Shown here piece after piece: positions 43,782-55,529 of a stretch of DNA of 64,000 nucleotides (positions are counted from its first letter, which is position 1; each line of letters opens with the position of its first letter). This stretch comes from Microplitis mediator (lineage: Eukaryota; Arthropoda; Insecta; Hymenoptera; Braconidae), in NCBI RefSeq assembly GCF_029852145.1, contig NC_079974.1, positions 14,199,041-14,263,040 on the forward strand, read 5' to 3'. The notes beneath the pieces are model-generated. The model made no database searches, was not told the origin of the DNA, and saw nothing but the letters and a program-made list of their open reading frames with translations. Position numbers and translations under genes: made by a program.

Positions 43782-46491
43782 TAGGGTGATCCAAAAAATA
43801 ACAAATTTTTTTTTTTTCTTCCAAACAGGTTCAAAAGTTTCATTTAGATAAAAAAAGACGCCTGTAAAAATTAGAGCTCTTAATATTAATATTAAGAGGT
43901 TACTCATCGCACTTTTCTATTTTCCATAAGAATAACATGGGAAAAATTTTTTTTACGTCTTCTGATTTTTATAAATAGCTAACGATGCGACATAGAAATA
44001 ATTGACAGGTATATTTTTGTAGGGAATTGAATGCTCTACAAAAAAAGATTCTTATCATTTTTTGGGAAATCTATTTGTTCAGAAGTTATTCGAGGTTGAA
44101 GTCGAATTTATATTAAATTTTGAGATTTTCTTAATTTTCCAGCGAAACTATTAGACCTATTACAAAATATCACTGAACCTTTTTTGTAGACAATTTCATT
44201 CCCTAGAAGTTTTTTTTATAAAGTTTTTTCGAATTCTGCATTGTTTTCTAGTTATTATTATTTTAATATCATGCTCATAAAAAAAAATAGTCTTCTTATC
44301 GATTTTAAGAGCTTGACATTAAAATTAAAATAACTAGAAAACAATGCGGAATTCGAAAAAACTTTATAAGAAAAACTTCTAGGGAATAAAATTGTCTACA
44401 AAAAGGGTCCAGTGATATTTTGTAATAGGTCTGATAGTTTCGCTGGAAAAGTAAGAAAATCTCAAAGTTTAAAATAAATTCGACTTCAACCTCAAATAAC
44501 TTTTGAACAAATAGATTCCTCAAAAAATGATAAGAATCTTTTTTTGTAGAGCATTCAATTCCCTACAAAAATATGCCTGCCAATTATTCCTATGACGCAT
44601 CGTTAGCTACTTAAAAAAATCAGAAGACGTAAAAAAAATTTTTTCCATGTTATTCTCATAGGAAATTAGCCCACAGAAAGTAGTCAATTTTACAAAATCA
44701 AATAGAAACACCTTTGATTTTGTTCCAATCGTTTTTTTTCGATACCCAATAGGATATTAAGATTCCAGAAAGAATCAGAAGACACTCGCCATTTGTTTAT
44801 AAAGAATAAGCATTTGAAAAAAATGTAAATTGAATAATTTTTTTCTCAGAATCTATTGGTTTTAGGTTTTTGAGGTCCACAGATAAATTGTAGAGCTTAA
44901 AAAGAAGAATATGTTACTTTTTTTTAAATTCCCGTCCGATCAGTAGCACCAAAGTTATAAATAATTGAAATTTCGGCTTATTTTTATAAACAAATGGTGT
45001 ATCTTTTGAACAAATGATCAGATCGCTCTGAAATTTTAACCACTTATTTGTTACATTGAAATAAACATTTTTTTAAGTTGGTCGGAATTTTTAAAAAAAA
45101 ATTTGATTTTTTAGAGCCAAAAATGTACTTCAACTTCACGCGACAATATCTTTTGCTCTATTAACTTCCCGGACTTCGGATAAATTAGAAAAAATCAAGA
45201 ATATTGTTGTTTATAAATTGGCTATTTTCAAAAAAATTATTTCTTTAGTCACACCGAGTTATAGCGAGCTGAACGCAATTACAATTTTGGCCCGGCGCGC
45301 TCTCGGGAGTAGAGTAAGACTAGTAGTGGGGGTTACGGACAGTTGTGCTCAACTGAACTGTTCTCCGCGGGAGCTCAGTTGCTGTCTTTCTATCCGCTCT
45401 ACTTGTTGGATTTTTTTTTTTTTTTTTTTATTTATTACTTATAATTATATTTTTCATAAATAAAAAAAATTTTTATGTATTGAAATTTTCAAATTAAAGC
45501 AATAATACATTTTTAATTTCATTGGTTATGAATTATTACTTTTAAATACTATAATGTAAAATATTTTTTATTTATAATTAATATAATTATTATTTAAGAA
45601 ATGATAATTAAGGAGCTACAAAATTTTTTTTTTATTTTATGAATAAATTATTATCTTTTTGAAATTGAAATGCGACAATTGAAATTAATTATTATTTATA
45701 ATTAACAACGTAATTTTTTAGATAAAATTTTAATAAATAACAAACAAACTTTTGCTTAATTTTATTTTTTTTATTTAATTGGTCAAAACTGGTATTTATT
45801 TATATATTATTATTTATTGTCAATCAAAGTGTAACAATTAAAATTAAAATTCATTTATTTATTTTCTGAAAAGTTGAAAACAACTTTTAATTTTAAATTC
45901 TGCGACATTTTTTTCTGTGTAAAAATTAAATCCAGGAAAAATACTATATTTTAATAATTTAACAAAGATGATACTTTTTTCGGTTTTTTTTAATTAGTTA
46001 GAAAGATGAGTTCAGTACATTTCTGTTGTAATCAAATATGTTTACATAAATAATCAAAGTATCAAAATATAAATATCAAAGTATTTATTTACATATTCTT
46101 CTTTTTAAGCTCTACAATTTATCTGTGGACCTCAAAAACCTAAAACCAATAGGTTCTGAGAAAAAAATTATTCAATTTACATTTTTTCCAAATGCTTATT
46201 ATTTATAAACAAATGGCGAGCGTCTTCTGATTCTTTCTAGAATTTCTTAATATCCTATTGGGTATCAAAAAAAAAAACGATTGGAGCAAAATCAAAGGTG
46301 TTTCTATTTGATTTTGTAAATCCATGTAAAACTGACTACTTTCTGTGGGCTAAATAGAAAAGAGCAATGCGGACAATGTTAATATCAATATTAAGAGCTC
46401 TAATTTTCACAGACGTCTTTTTTTATCTAAACGAAACTTTTGAACCTGTTTGGAAGAAAAAAAAAATTGTTTGTTTTTTGAATCACCCTTA
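43782..46491. mobile_element. TAGGGTGATCC foldback with nested element
   Basis: Ends TAGGGTGATCCAAAAAATAA and GAATCACCCTTA, between TA tracts. Arms meet near 44290 and share AAACAGGTTC, GAGCTCTTAATATTAATATT and GGAATTGAATGCTCTAC. The right arm is interrupted by the element at 44667-46352; without it the element is about 1.0 kb, like 52382-53402. Confidence 0.85.
44667..46352. mobile_element. Nested foldback, TAGCCCACAGAAAG family
   Basis: 1686 bp. Ends TAGCCCACAGAAAGTAGTC and its complement. Compared with the uninterrupted arm at 53260-53270 the flanks show a 3-bp AAT duplication (44664-44666, 46353-46355). Arms of about 260 bp enclose more than 1.1 kb of unpaired DNA, including a GC-rich patch at 45270-45400. 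A 3-bp duplication would fit Harbinger- or CACTA-like movement. No transposase. Confidence 0.82.
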
Positions 46492-46510
46492 TATATATAT
46501 ATATATATAT

Positions 46511-46665
46511 ACACTTATGCCATAAATTAAAGAAACAGAAAATTTTAGAAATTTTTTAGTGATATTTGCAAGGTTGTAACTTCGTGAAAAATAATCGTAT
46601 CGAAAAAGAAAAAAAGGCATTTTGTAGCTTGAAATCTCTAGTTTCGGCGCATCTTCATCAATATA
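46511..46665. mobile_element. Half copy of the CACTTATCC foldback
   Basis: CACTTATGCCATAAATTAAAG, then the same order of words as the left arm of 22544-24331, ending in TTGAAATCTCTAGTTT. Preceded by a TA tract. Confidence 0.7.
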
Positions 46666-46866
46666 TATATATTTCATTAATCGCTCCTAAAGTTTATATA
46701 ACTTCAAAACTAATATTCATAGACAATTTCCGTAAAAAATATCTGAAAGCTTATCTAATAATCTTTGATTTATGACTCTAAGCTTTATGTTTTGACTATT
46801 TCTTTCAATAATTTGATAGCCTTGAAATTTTAATGAAATCAAAAAATGTTGGAAATATGGATTTCA

Positions 46867-47040
46867 TTCCACATAACTGAAGCATTTCTCATTATAATCC
46901 AATTTCGTAAGTTGTATTTTATTGTGAAGAAAATACCCTGTAAATTTCGCAGCTATTTTGTATTTTAGAAGGATTTCTTTTATCACTAATGATGTTTCAA
47001 GCGTACCTGTACGTCCTACAATTATAACTGGTCTTGACAT
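46867..47040 (-). pseudogene. Short frame with P-loop-like start
   Basis: A 57-codon minus-strand frame starting MSRPVIIVGRTGTLETS. A hydrophobic strand followed by GRTGTxxT(S) resembles a Walker A motif, but the Gly-Lys of the loop is replaced by Leu-Glu. It continues LVIKEILLKYKIAAKF and stops at 46867. It could be a decayed piece of a P-loop ATPase from a mobile element or virus-like element, or chance. Nothing around it helps. Confidence 0.25.
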
Positions 47041-47232
47041 CGTAGTAGCGATTACAATTATGATCTCATACTAATTAAATTTTCTGTACTTTGTTTACGT
47101 GAAGGTTAGATTGGTACATTACCTATATAATGTTTTGTCAAATCAACTATCTGAAGTTCTCTATCGAAAATATCTGTTGTCTTTTTTTACCGTTATTCTT
47201 AGAAAACGAGCCTAATTTCATATCATTACTAT

Positions 47233-48130
47233 TAGAGTGGCCCAAAAAAACCGACTATTTTTTTTTTCAAGTCTCTAATGAAAATTTGTTGGTTTAAGAT
47301 GTTTCAAGACGCCTCTCCAAAAATCAGCTCGATAAAAAATTTTTAAGAGGTCGCTCAGGAATTTTAAAAATATCAAAAATGATCGAAATTAGGATTTTTT
47401 TGTTCTAAATTTCTTTTTTCTCGTGGCAGCTATAATTCATATTTATGAAATCATGACTACCCTGAAAATTTCAGCTAAAAATTAAAATATTTAAACGTCG
47501 CTCAAGAATTTTGAATGTTGCCGAGTACTGTTTCTTGGATGTTTTCGAGCGACCCTTGAATATTAATAATAAACCTTCTCAATTTTTTTACCATCAATTT
47601 GTAACATAATGAATTAAAATACAACCCGAGAAATAGAAATAATAAGTTATTTACATACTTCTTTATTTTTTAATTCAATTTTTAGGTTTTTTTGCTTATT
47701 CAAAACTTACCCAATTTTATTGTTTAAGACTGTCCTGTATATTTTCGGTTATGCAAAAGTTATATTTAAGTGAAATGACAGTAATTGAATTATAAAAAAA
47801 TACAAAAACTAATTCAAAGTATTCGTTACATATTATCAGTTAATATTCAAAATTCTTGAGCGCCGTTTAAATATTTAAATATTGGGTTGAAATTTTCAGC
47901 ATAGTCATAATTTTACAGATATAAAATATTGCTGCCACGAAGAAGAAAAAATTCAGAAACAAAAAATCCGAATTCCAATCATTTTTGATATTTTCAAAAT
48001 TCGTGAGCGACCTCTTGAAAATTTTTTATCGAGCTGATTTTTGAAGAGGCTTCTTAAAACATCTTAAACTAACAAATTTTCATTAGGGACTCGAAAAAAA
48101 AAAATAGTCGGTTTTTTTGGGCCACCCCTA
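47233..48130. mobile_element. TAGAGTGGCCC foldback (hAT-like)
   Basis: 898 bp, same family as 36018-36914. The flanks ATTACTAT (47225-47232) and ATGACTAT (48131-48138) agree at 7 of 8, outside any TA tract. Arms of about 330 bp, centre near 47670. The left terminus has one change (TAGAG for TAGGG). Confidence 0.87.
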
Positions 48131-48540
48131 ATGACTATACACTAACATGAATCACAAGATATGTATGTATGAAACTTTTTATATAGATTAATTGGAATAT
48201 CTTCCTTCCATTTCGGCTGCATAATAGCCTTTTTTTTATTATCTTTGTATTACTGATCACAAAAACCCTATTGAAAATCACTATCTAAATTCTTTTAGTT
48301 TAATTGTAATTAATAAAAATCGTAAACCTGTTTTTCTACAAAAAATTTAGCTGCCATTTTTATTTTTAATATTGTTATTATTACAAAAGTTAATTTTTTA
48401 TTCCATTTTTTCGCTCCATCAGCTACTGGCAGCAGCTCTAGCGTAATAATTTGATTTAAAAAAAGAGTGGCATCCAAGATATAAAGGCGGGATATTTAAT
48501 AAAAGTTGTAATAAAAAAAAATTAAACTGAAAATTAGAAA
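48131..48540. other. AT-rich DNA, nothing assigned
   Basis: A short inverted match (CTTCCATTTCGGCTGC) is shared with 29803-29828. No gene supported. Confidence 0.4.
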
Positions 48541-49070
48541 AATTTGGAAAATCCAAAAGTGCACGACTCATAATGCTCATTTATTATGAAATAATCAAAT
48601 AATAATAAAAAAATGGCGGGAAGCACGAATAAATTTAAAATATATACAATTTTCTTTCTTAAAATTTTTTTTTTTTTTAAATTATATTAGTATTTTTGTT
48701 ATATTTATAAAAGAACCTACTCAAAATATCTCGATTAATAACAAAAAAAAAATATATATAAATAAAAAAAAATTTTTTAAATTGAATTCTAGGACGGTAA
48801 TGTGCAAGCGCCCCTGGTGGGATGAATGTACATATAATGTATAGATATATCACCATCCATGTTAATTTTACATAGATATATATAGATATAGTTATACAGC
48901 CTTTTTTATATTATTAATTATAATTAAACGACACCGAGTTACCTAGCCATTTGTAATAGGGGACCTACAAATCTAACAAAGAATTAAAAAAAAAAAATTT
49001 GATTCAATTACTGGATCGTTTCGCAAGTTATCATGTATACGGGTTCCATACTTGTCGGACAGGAAATTTT
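48541..49070. repeat. Dispersed repeat D, copy 2
   Basis: Aligns with 12880-13470 from AATTTGGAAAATCC through the block around GGACGGTAATG to GGACAGGAAATTTTTT, with indels in A-runs. Confidence 0.75.
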
Positions 49071-49350
49071 TTAGTTAGATTTTTTTTAAAATTTAACTAT
49101 TGTATTTGTCCTCATGGTCGATTTTTCAAGGGATTTCGTCGTATACTATCATAATTAGTTGAGTAGAGTTCAAAAATACCATTCGTTGAAAAATTTATGT
49201 ATGTATGTATGTGTATATATATATAAATTTTTCAACGAATGGTATTTTCGAACTCTACTCAACTAATTATGATAGTTTATGACGAAATCCCTTGAAAAAT
49301 CGACCATGAGGACAAATACAATAGTTAGATTTTTAAAAAAATCTACCTAA
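49071..49350. mobile_element. 280-bp hairpin element
   Basis: Arms of about 110-120 bp: TTTGTCCTCATGGTCGAT and its complement, with GTATGTATG/TATATA in the loop. It abuts repeat D directly. A half copy lies at 16270-16396. Confidence 0.78.
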
Positions 49351-49823
49351 AAGTAATCAGTGAAAAAAAAATGTGTCATTATAAACATAAAAATGTATTA
49401 TTAGTGGTGAAAACAAGCGCAAAGAGGCAAAATTATTGCAGTGCTGTAAAGAAAATGAATAATAATGATATTGATTAAATCGTAAATTCTTGATTCACTC
49501 ATAATATTAATTGTATTGGTTAACTATACCATAATGTTCATAATTTAAACGTGATGTGCATTACAAAAGTTAAAAGTTTATTTTTGATAAAAAAAAAACA
49601 ATCACTATTCGTTATTGCACAATTCATTTGCGAAGCATTGAGATGTGTTCTACTTACGCTTACTCGATCCGAACTGATTCACTCACATAGAAAACATTTT
49701 ACACTCGTTCAAATATACTCAACAAGATTTAAATTCATACCATTTGAAAGATGATTTATTAATAAACAAAACAAATACAATTTCAAGTCTTTTTTTTTTA
49801 AATAATGATTGAAAAAAAAAAAA
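49351..49823. other. AT-rich DNA, no supported gene
   Basis: A 67-codon frame at 49551 has no motif or splice support. No repeat ends seen. Confidence 0.4.
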
Positions 49824-50408
49824 TCTGTCTATCGGTTGACCCTGCGGGCCAGCCCCAAAACTTCCCGCTGTTATCGAGCTCCTTGAGCTCAATAACAATT
49901 GAGCTCAAAGAGCTAGAAAACATTGTTGTAGATACATTTCCGAGCTCTTCGAGCTCGAAAATACTTTTGTATACCATTGTTTTAGAAAAAACCGTTTTTT
50001 AGCATTTCTTTCTCCCACGATATCTCACGAACGAATTAACCGATTTTGATGGTTGAGGCGGCAATTGACGTATTCTATTGAGTTCTAGAGCTAATAAGAT
50101 TTTGGAATTTTTTAGTTCAGTTGTTTCAAAGATATTCGCAAAAAACCGTTTTTTAGCATTTCTTTCTCCCGCGATAGCTCTCGAGTGAATTATCCGATTT
50201 TGATGGCTAAGGCGGCAATCGACGCGTTTTATTGAGTTCTAGAGCTGATAAGATTTTGAAGTTGATCGTATAAGTCGTTTCTGAGAAATAAATAAAAAAC
50301 TAAAAACAAAAATTTTTTTTTTCGTAATTCACCCATATTTTCGAGTTTACTTGTTCAAATAACTTCCCGGATTTTTTAAAAATGATTGATTTTTTTTAGC
50401 GGGAAGTT
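49824..50408 (+). mobile_element. AACTTCCCGC-family repeat, copy 2
   Basis: Starts TCTGTCTATCGGTTGACC and ends AGCGGGAAGTT in A-runs, as copy 1, but with only two of the roughly 150-bp internal units (near 50004 and 50158). Near the start, GAGCTC words alternate in dyads. Confidence 0.75.
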
Positions 50409-50417
50409 AAAAAAAAA

Positions 50418-50735
50418 TCTGTATGTCGGTTGACCCTGCGGGCCAGCCCCAAAACTTCCCGCTGTTTTCGAGCTCTTTGAGCTCGAAAACATAGTGTTGT
50501 ACGTACATTTTCGAGCTCTTCGAACTCGAAAACACTCTTGAATGCCAACGGTTTCTTTCGAACTTTTCGAACATATTACAGTACATTATATCAGGAGACA
50601 CGGTAGTGTCTCGCGCCAAGTACACGTTCAAACACATGTATATGTGTGAAGTGTCATGGCGCGAGCCTGCCGTGTATCTATTCCGTAGACATAGTGGTTT
50701 TTGGCTCTTTTTAGCTCTCATTTTTTAAAACTTTT
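50418..50735 (+). mobile_element. AACTTCCCGC-family repeat, copy 3 (5' part)
   Basis: Follows copy 2 after an A-run, with TCTGTATGTCGGTTGACC. GAGCTCGAAAAC dyads follow, then unique sequence including GCGCCAAGTACACG, a word also found in the arms of the palindrome at 55003-55510. No AGCGGGAAGTT end is present, so it is truncated. Confidence 0.6.
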
Positions 50736-51400
50736 TTAAAATAATAAATTTTCAGAAAATTCCTTCTTCATTCGAAAGATGATTGATTGTTCGTCTTAAA
50801 ATTATAAAACTTTATTCATTTTAGTAATGGGAACTAATTTAAATAATGAAATTAGGCCAGCATATACTATAGCACCCCCAATTTAGACACTTTTATAAAT
50901 TTTTTCATGCAAAAAGGGCACTGCCAGAGAATAAAAAGTTGTAAGAAATGTCATGATTCAATAAAACATTGAAACTTTTTCAAAGCAATGATTCATTTTT
51001 GCGCCACTAGCGGTGCTTCAGTCTGTATTTTTTACTATAGTTTCATTGAGTTATATAGAAATTCTGATATAAAATTCAAACAATCCTTACTTAAATTATC
51101 GATATCATATCAGGAGATGACGATCAATAGAATATAAGAACGTTTTAGATTTCAATGATATAAATAAATCCTCGTTAATGGCTAAGATGCATTTTTTTTA
51201 TTCATTTCGCATTCAAAGTTTACTTGTATTTTTTTAATGTTTCCTGATTTTGCATACATATGTAGATATATATACCACAGAAATATTATTTGTGGGTTGC
51301 TAAAAAGTATATTTCTTTTATTTTCTTAAGTTCTATCTAGTTATATCCGCTAGGTGGTATCAAAATCGTATAATATTTAGCACGATGACAGATACAGATG
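50736..51400. other. AT-rich DNA, nothing assigned
   Basis: No inverted ends or coding support. Confidence 0.4.
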
Positions 51401-51899
51401 CCCTAATAGCCACTTTAGCTTGAAATTGACGGTAATTTGATGTTGAAATTACCTAAAATTTGCTGCCCGAATTTAGCGTCAATTTGACAGTAAAAGTTGA
51501 AAAGAAAAATTTGCGGTTAATTTTTGCTCAATTTAAAGGTAACTTTTTACGAAAAAAAAACTCGGTAATGTTCATTCTTACCATTTCAGAAGGTAAGCAT
51601 ATTTATAAATAAAATTGTCTACAATTTGAGGGTAAAAAAATACTTAACAATTTTTCAAGTCAAATTAACAATAAATTGACATAAAATTTACCTGAAAATT
51701 GATGACAACTTTGTTCTAGTCAACTTCTGAAGTGAATTTGCATTCTAATTCGGGCAGTAAATTTACGTCAAATTCAATAGCAAGTTGCATACAAATTGAC
51801 GTCCAATATGGAAAAGTCCGAAGTTGACAGAAATTTGACGAAAAATTCAACGAAACTTTTGTAAGTAAACTTTTGCTAAAGCAAACTGTGCTATTAGGG
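51401..51899 (+). mobile_element. CCCTAATAGC MITE, copy 1
   Basis: From CCCTAATAGCCACTTTAGC to GCAAACTGTGCTATTAGGG, so the ends are inverted over about 10 bp. The interior is rich in AATTTG(A)C and its complement, giving many small dyads. Confidence 0.75.
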
Positions 51900-51941
51900 T
51901 GTTGTCATTGGCTGTCGTTGGCCGAACTACCCTAATAGCAC

Positions 51942-52360
51942 AGTTTGCTTTAGCAAAAATTTTCTTGAATTTTTCTTCAAATATCCGTCAACTTCGGACT
52001 TTTCTGTTTTCGACGACGATTTGCATACAACTTGCTAAACAATTAGACGTAAATTTACCACCCGAATTAGAATTCAAATTCACTTCAAAAGTTGACTAGA
52101 AAAAATTTTTCGTCAATTTCCAGGCAAATTTTTACATCAGTTTATTTTATGTATCAATTTGCTTACCTTCTGTAATGGTCAGAAGAAACATTACTGACTT
52201 TTTTTTTATAGTAAAAATTTACCTTTAAATTAAGGAAAAATTAACCGCAAATTTTTCTTTCTAACTTTTGCTGTCAAATTGTCGACAAATTCAGGCAGCG
52301 AATTTCAGGCAATTTTAATATCAAATTACTGGTAATTTTAAGCTAAAGTGGCTATTAGGG
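51942..52360 (-). mobile_element. CCCTAATAGC MITE, copy 2, inverted
   Basis: Complement of copy 1 (CCCTAATAGCACAG ... GCTATTAGGG) after a 42-base spacer. The head-to-head pair forms a palindrome of almost 1 kb. The copies differ by scattered changes, so they are separate insertions or an old inverted duplication. Confidence 0.75.
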
Positions 52361-52381
52361 TATGCATAAGGATATACATAT

Positions 52382-53402
52382 TAGGGTGATTCAAAAAACA
52401 AACAAATTTTTTTTTTCTTCCAAACAGGTTCAGAAGTTTCGTATGGATAAAAAAAGACGCCTGTGAAAATTAGAGCTCTAAATATTAATATTAACATTGT
52501 CCGCATTGCACTTTTCTATTTCCCATAAGAATATCATAGAAAAAAATTTTCTTACGTCTTCTGATTTTTATAAGTAGCTAACGATGCGTCATAGGAATAA
52601 TTGATAGGCATATTTTTGTAGGGAATTGAATGCTCTACAAAAAAAGATTTTTATCATTTTTTAAGGAATCTATTTGTTCAAAAGTTATTTGAGGTTGAAG
52701 TCGAATTCATATTAAATTTTGAGATTTTCTTACTTTTCCGGCGAAACTATCAGACCTATTACAAAATATCATTGAACCTTATTTGTAGACAATTTTATTC
52801 CCTAGAAGTTATTTTCAATAGAGTTTTTTCAAATTCCGCATTGTTTTCTAGTTATTTTTATTTTAATGGCATGCTCATAAAAAAAATAGTCTTCTGATCG
52901 ATTTTAAGAGCTTGACATTAAAATGAAAATAACTAGAAAACAATGCGGAATTCAAAAAAACTTTATTGGAAATAACTTCTAGGGAATAAAATTGTCTACA
53001 AATAAGGTTCAATGATATTTCGTAATAGGTCTGATAGTTTCGCCGAAAAAGTAAGAAAATCTTAAAATTTAATATGAATTCGACTTCAACCTCAAATAAC
53101 TTTTGAACAAAGCGATTCCTCAAAAAATGATAAGAAATTTTTTTTGTAGAGCATTCAATTCCTTACAAAAATATGCCTGTCAATTATTTCTATGACGCAT
53201 CGTTAGCTACTTATAAAAATCAGAAGACGTAAAAAAAATTTTTTCCATGTTATTCTTATGGGAAATAGAAAAATGCAATGCGGACAATGTTAATATTAAT
53301 ATTAAGAGCTCTAATTTTCACAGGCGTCTTTTTGTATCCATACGAAACTTTTGAACCTGTTTGGAAGAAAAAAAAAATTTGTTTGTTTTTTGAATCACCC
53401 TA
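52382..53402. mobile_element. TAGGGTGATTC foldback (hAT-like)
   Basis: 1021 bp with a perfect 8-bp duplication ATACATAT (52374-52381, 53403-53410). Ends TAGGGTGATTCAAAAAACAA and its complement; arms of about 490 bp meeting near 52890. Modules GAGCTCTAAATATTAATATT, ATTTCCCATAAGAATA and GGGAATTGAATGCTCTAC in order. A complete copy of the family that is chimeric at 41902. Confidence 0.9.
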
Positions 53403-53432
53403 ATACATATATATATATATATATATATATAT

Positions 53433-53695
53433 TCTAATAACCACTTTAGCTTGGAACTGACAGTTATTTGACAATTGAAATTACCGAAATTCGCTGCCCA
53501 AATACGCTGACAATTTGAAAGCAAAAGTTGGAAAAATCAACTTAATGTCATTGTTTGACGGTAACACTTGTAGTCAAGTTGAATTAAAGTTACATTTTAA
53601 CCGTAACTGTTTGCTCTCCAATATTTTCCTTTAAGTTGGCTTCAGAATACGGCAGTGTCTTGAAGTTCACTTGCGGTTACGGTGGCTATTAGGGT
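53433..53695 (+). mobile_element. CCCTAATAGC MITE, short copy
   Basis: TCTAATAACCACTTTAGC to GGCTATTAGGG, internally deleted relative to 51401-51899. Confidence 0.6.
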
Positions 53696-53699
53696 ACTT

Positions 53700-54185
53700 T
53701 CCTAATAACCACTTTAGCTTGAAATTGACAGTAATTTGACATTGAAATTGCCTAAAATTTTCTGCCTTAATTTGCCGACATTTTGACAACAAAAGTTGGA
53801 AAGAAAAATTTGCGGTTAATTTTTCCTCAATTTAAAGGTTAATTGTTACTACAAAAAAAAGTCTGTAATGTTCGTTCTTACCATTGCTGAAGATAAGCGA
53901 ATTTATACATAAAAATGTCTACATGACGGTAAAATACTTTACAATTTTCCGAGTCAACAATAAATTGATGTAAAAATTTGCCTGAATATTGACAATAAAT
54001 TTTTTCTAGTTATCTTTTGAAGTAAATTTGCATTCTAATTCGGGTAGTAAATTTACATCAAATTGTATAGCAGGTTGTATATAAGTTGTCGTCAAAAACG
54101 GAAAAGTCCGAAGCTGACGGACATTTGACGAAAAATTCAAGGACACTTTTGTAAGTAAACTTTTGTCAAAGCAAACTGTGCTACA
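53700..54185 (+). mobile_element. CCCTAATAGC MITE, copy 4
   Basis: CCTAATAACCACTTTAGC and then the same sequence as 51401-51899 with scattered changes, to GCAAACTGTGCTA. The right terminus is lost (CATGG follows). Confidence 0.65.
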
Positions 54186-55002
54186 TGGAGATTTCAGAAG
54201 TCCCCATGCTGTGCTATAAAGGAAGTTTCCTCATGTTATGTCCTCAGTGGTCTCAAGTGCCTCCACCTATTAATTAATTAGTGAACTTGAAAATCATAAA
54301 TAGGCGTGCATTTAACTTCCATTCGAAATTTACACATTGAGATCTTACAACATTTATTGCATCTTATCAATAATTAGTCGATAATTTAAATAATAAATCA
54401 ATGTATTACATACTTATTAAATTATTTATTTAGATTATAAGAAAGTTGGAATAAATAGATGAATAAATCATTATATTGTATTCGGAAAAATAGAAACATA
54501 GTTTTAGTGATTTTGGAATGTTTCCTGTCACCCGATACCTAAAACCTAAATAACACGCTTAAAAATCATGAATAGACCCTTTTCTAGTTTGAATCCATTG
54601 AGATTCTGAAAAAAATGCATTCCATTGGGTCAGAGGGGCGGGAGGATAAATAGTTAGCATCATATGCTAGTTGTAATAGGTGGAAGGTGCTGAGAGGTCG
54701 AACTAGTAAGCCATTTGATGTTTTAAATTTCTGACAGAAAAGTCCGACGTTGTCGGATATATTTGACGTTAACTTTAAAGGGAACTGTCGTTAAACAATT
54801 GCAGCTCTTTGTCTTATAAAAATTAATTAATCAGGTTATGATATTTAGCAGTACAAAATTACTACAATTGTTAACAAACAATTTTATTGTTTCTACAAGA
54901 TAATACTATAAACAATATAGGCTCACTTGACTTAAATTATAAATCGATTTCTAATAGTGTATGTTAAAATCATTATCAATCAACACGACAAAAAAAAGAC
55001 AA
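54186..55002. other. Apparently unique DNA
   Basis: No inverted ends and no supported reading frame. A small dyad lies at GTCCGACGTTGTCGGA near 54742. Confidence 0.4.
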
Positions 55003-55510
55003 ATCCTACCAAAAACAGATTCTCTGTATAAAATCGCGCCAAGTACACGTTTAAAATTTTTTACAATTAAGAAAAGATTCTTTTTACAAAAAAAATAAAT
55101 CAAATCGAAAAAATACCAAGTACCTAATATAATTCAAAATCATGAAAACCATTTTCATAGAATTGAAAAAATATTGAAAAAAAAAATTTCAATGTACTTG
55201 GTGTGCCTATAAACTGGAAAAAAAAAGAAAATTCAATTTTATTAGAAAATAATTTATATGCGAAATCAATTCTAGAAATTAATTTTGCTTGAATAAATTT
55301 AGTAATGCACACCAAGTACATTGAAATTTTTTTTTTCAATATTTTTTCAATTCTATGAAAATGGTTTTCATGATTTTGAATTATATTAGGTACTTGGTAT
55401 TTTTTCGATTTGATTTATTTTTTTTGTAAAAAGAATCTTTTCTTAATTGTAAAAAATTTTAAACGTGTACTTGGCGCGATTTTATACAGAGAATCTGTTT
55501 TTGGTAGGAT
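55003..55510. mobile_element. 508-bp near-perfect palindrome
   Basis: ATCCTACCAAAAACAG and its complement at the ends; the arms match over about 235 bp with almost no changes, around a short loop near 55240. Such arms mean a recent inverted duplication or recent insertion. The 71-codon minus frame is part of the palindrome. Confidence 0.85.
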
Positions 55511-55529
55511 CATGATTTATCCGGGGAAA

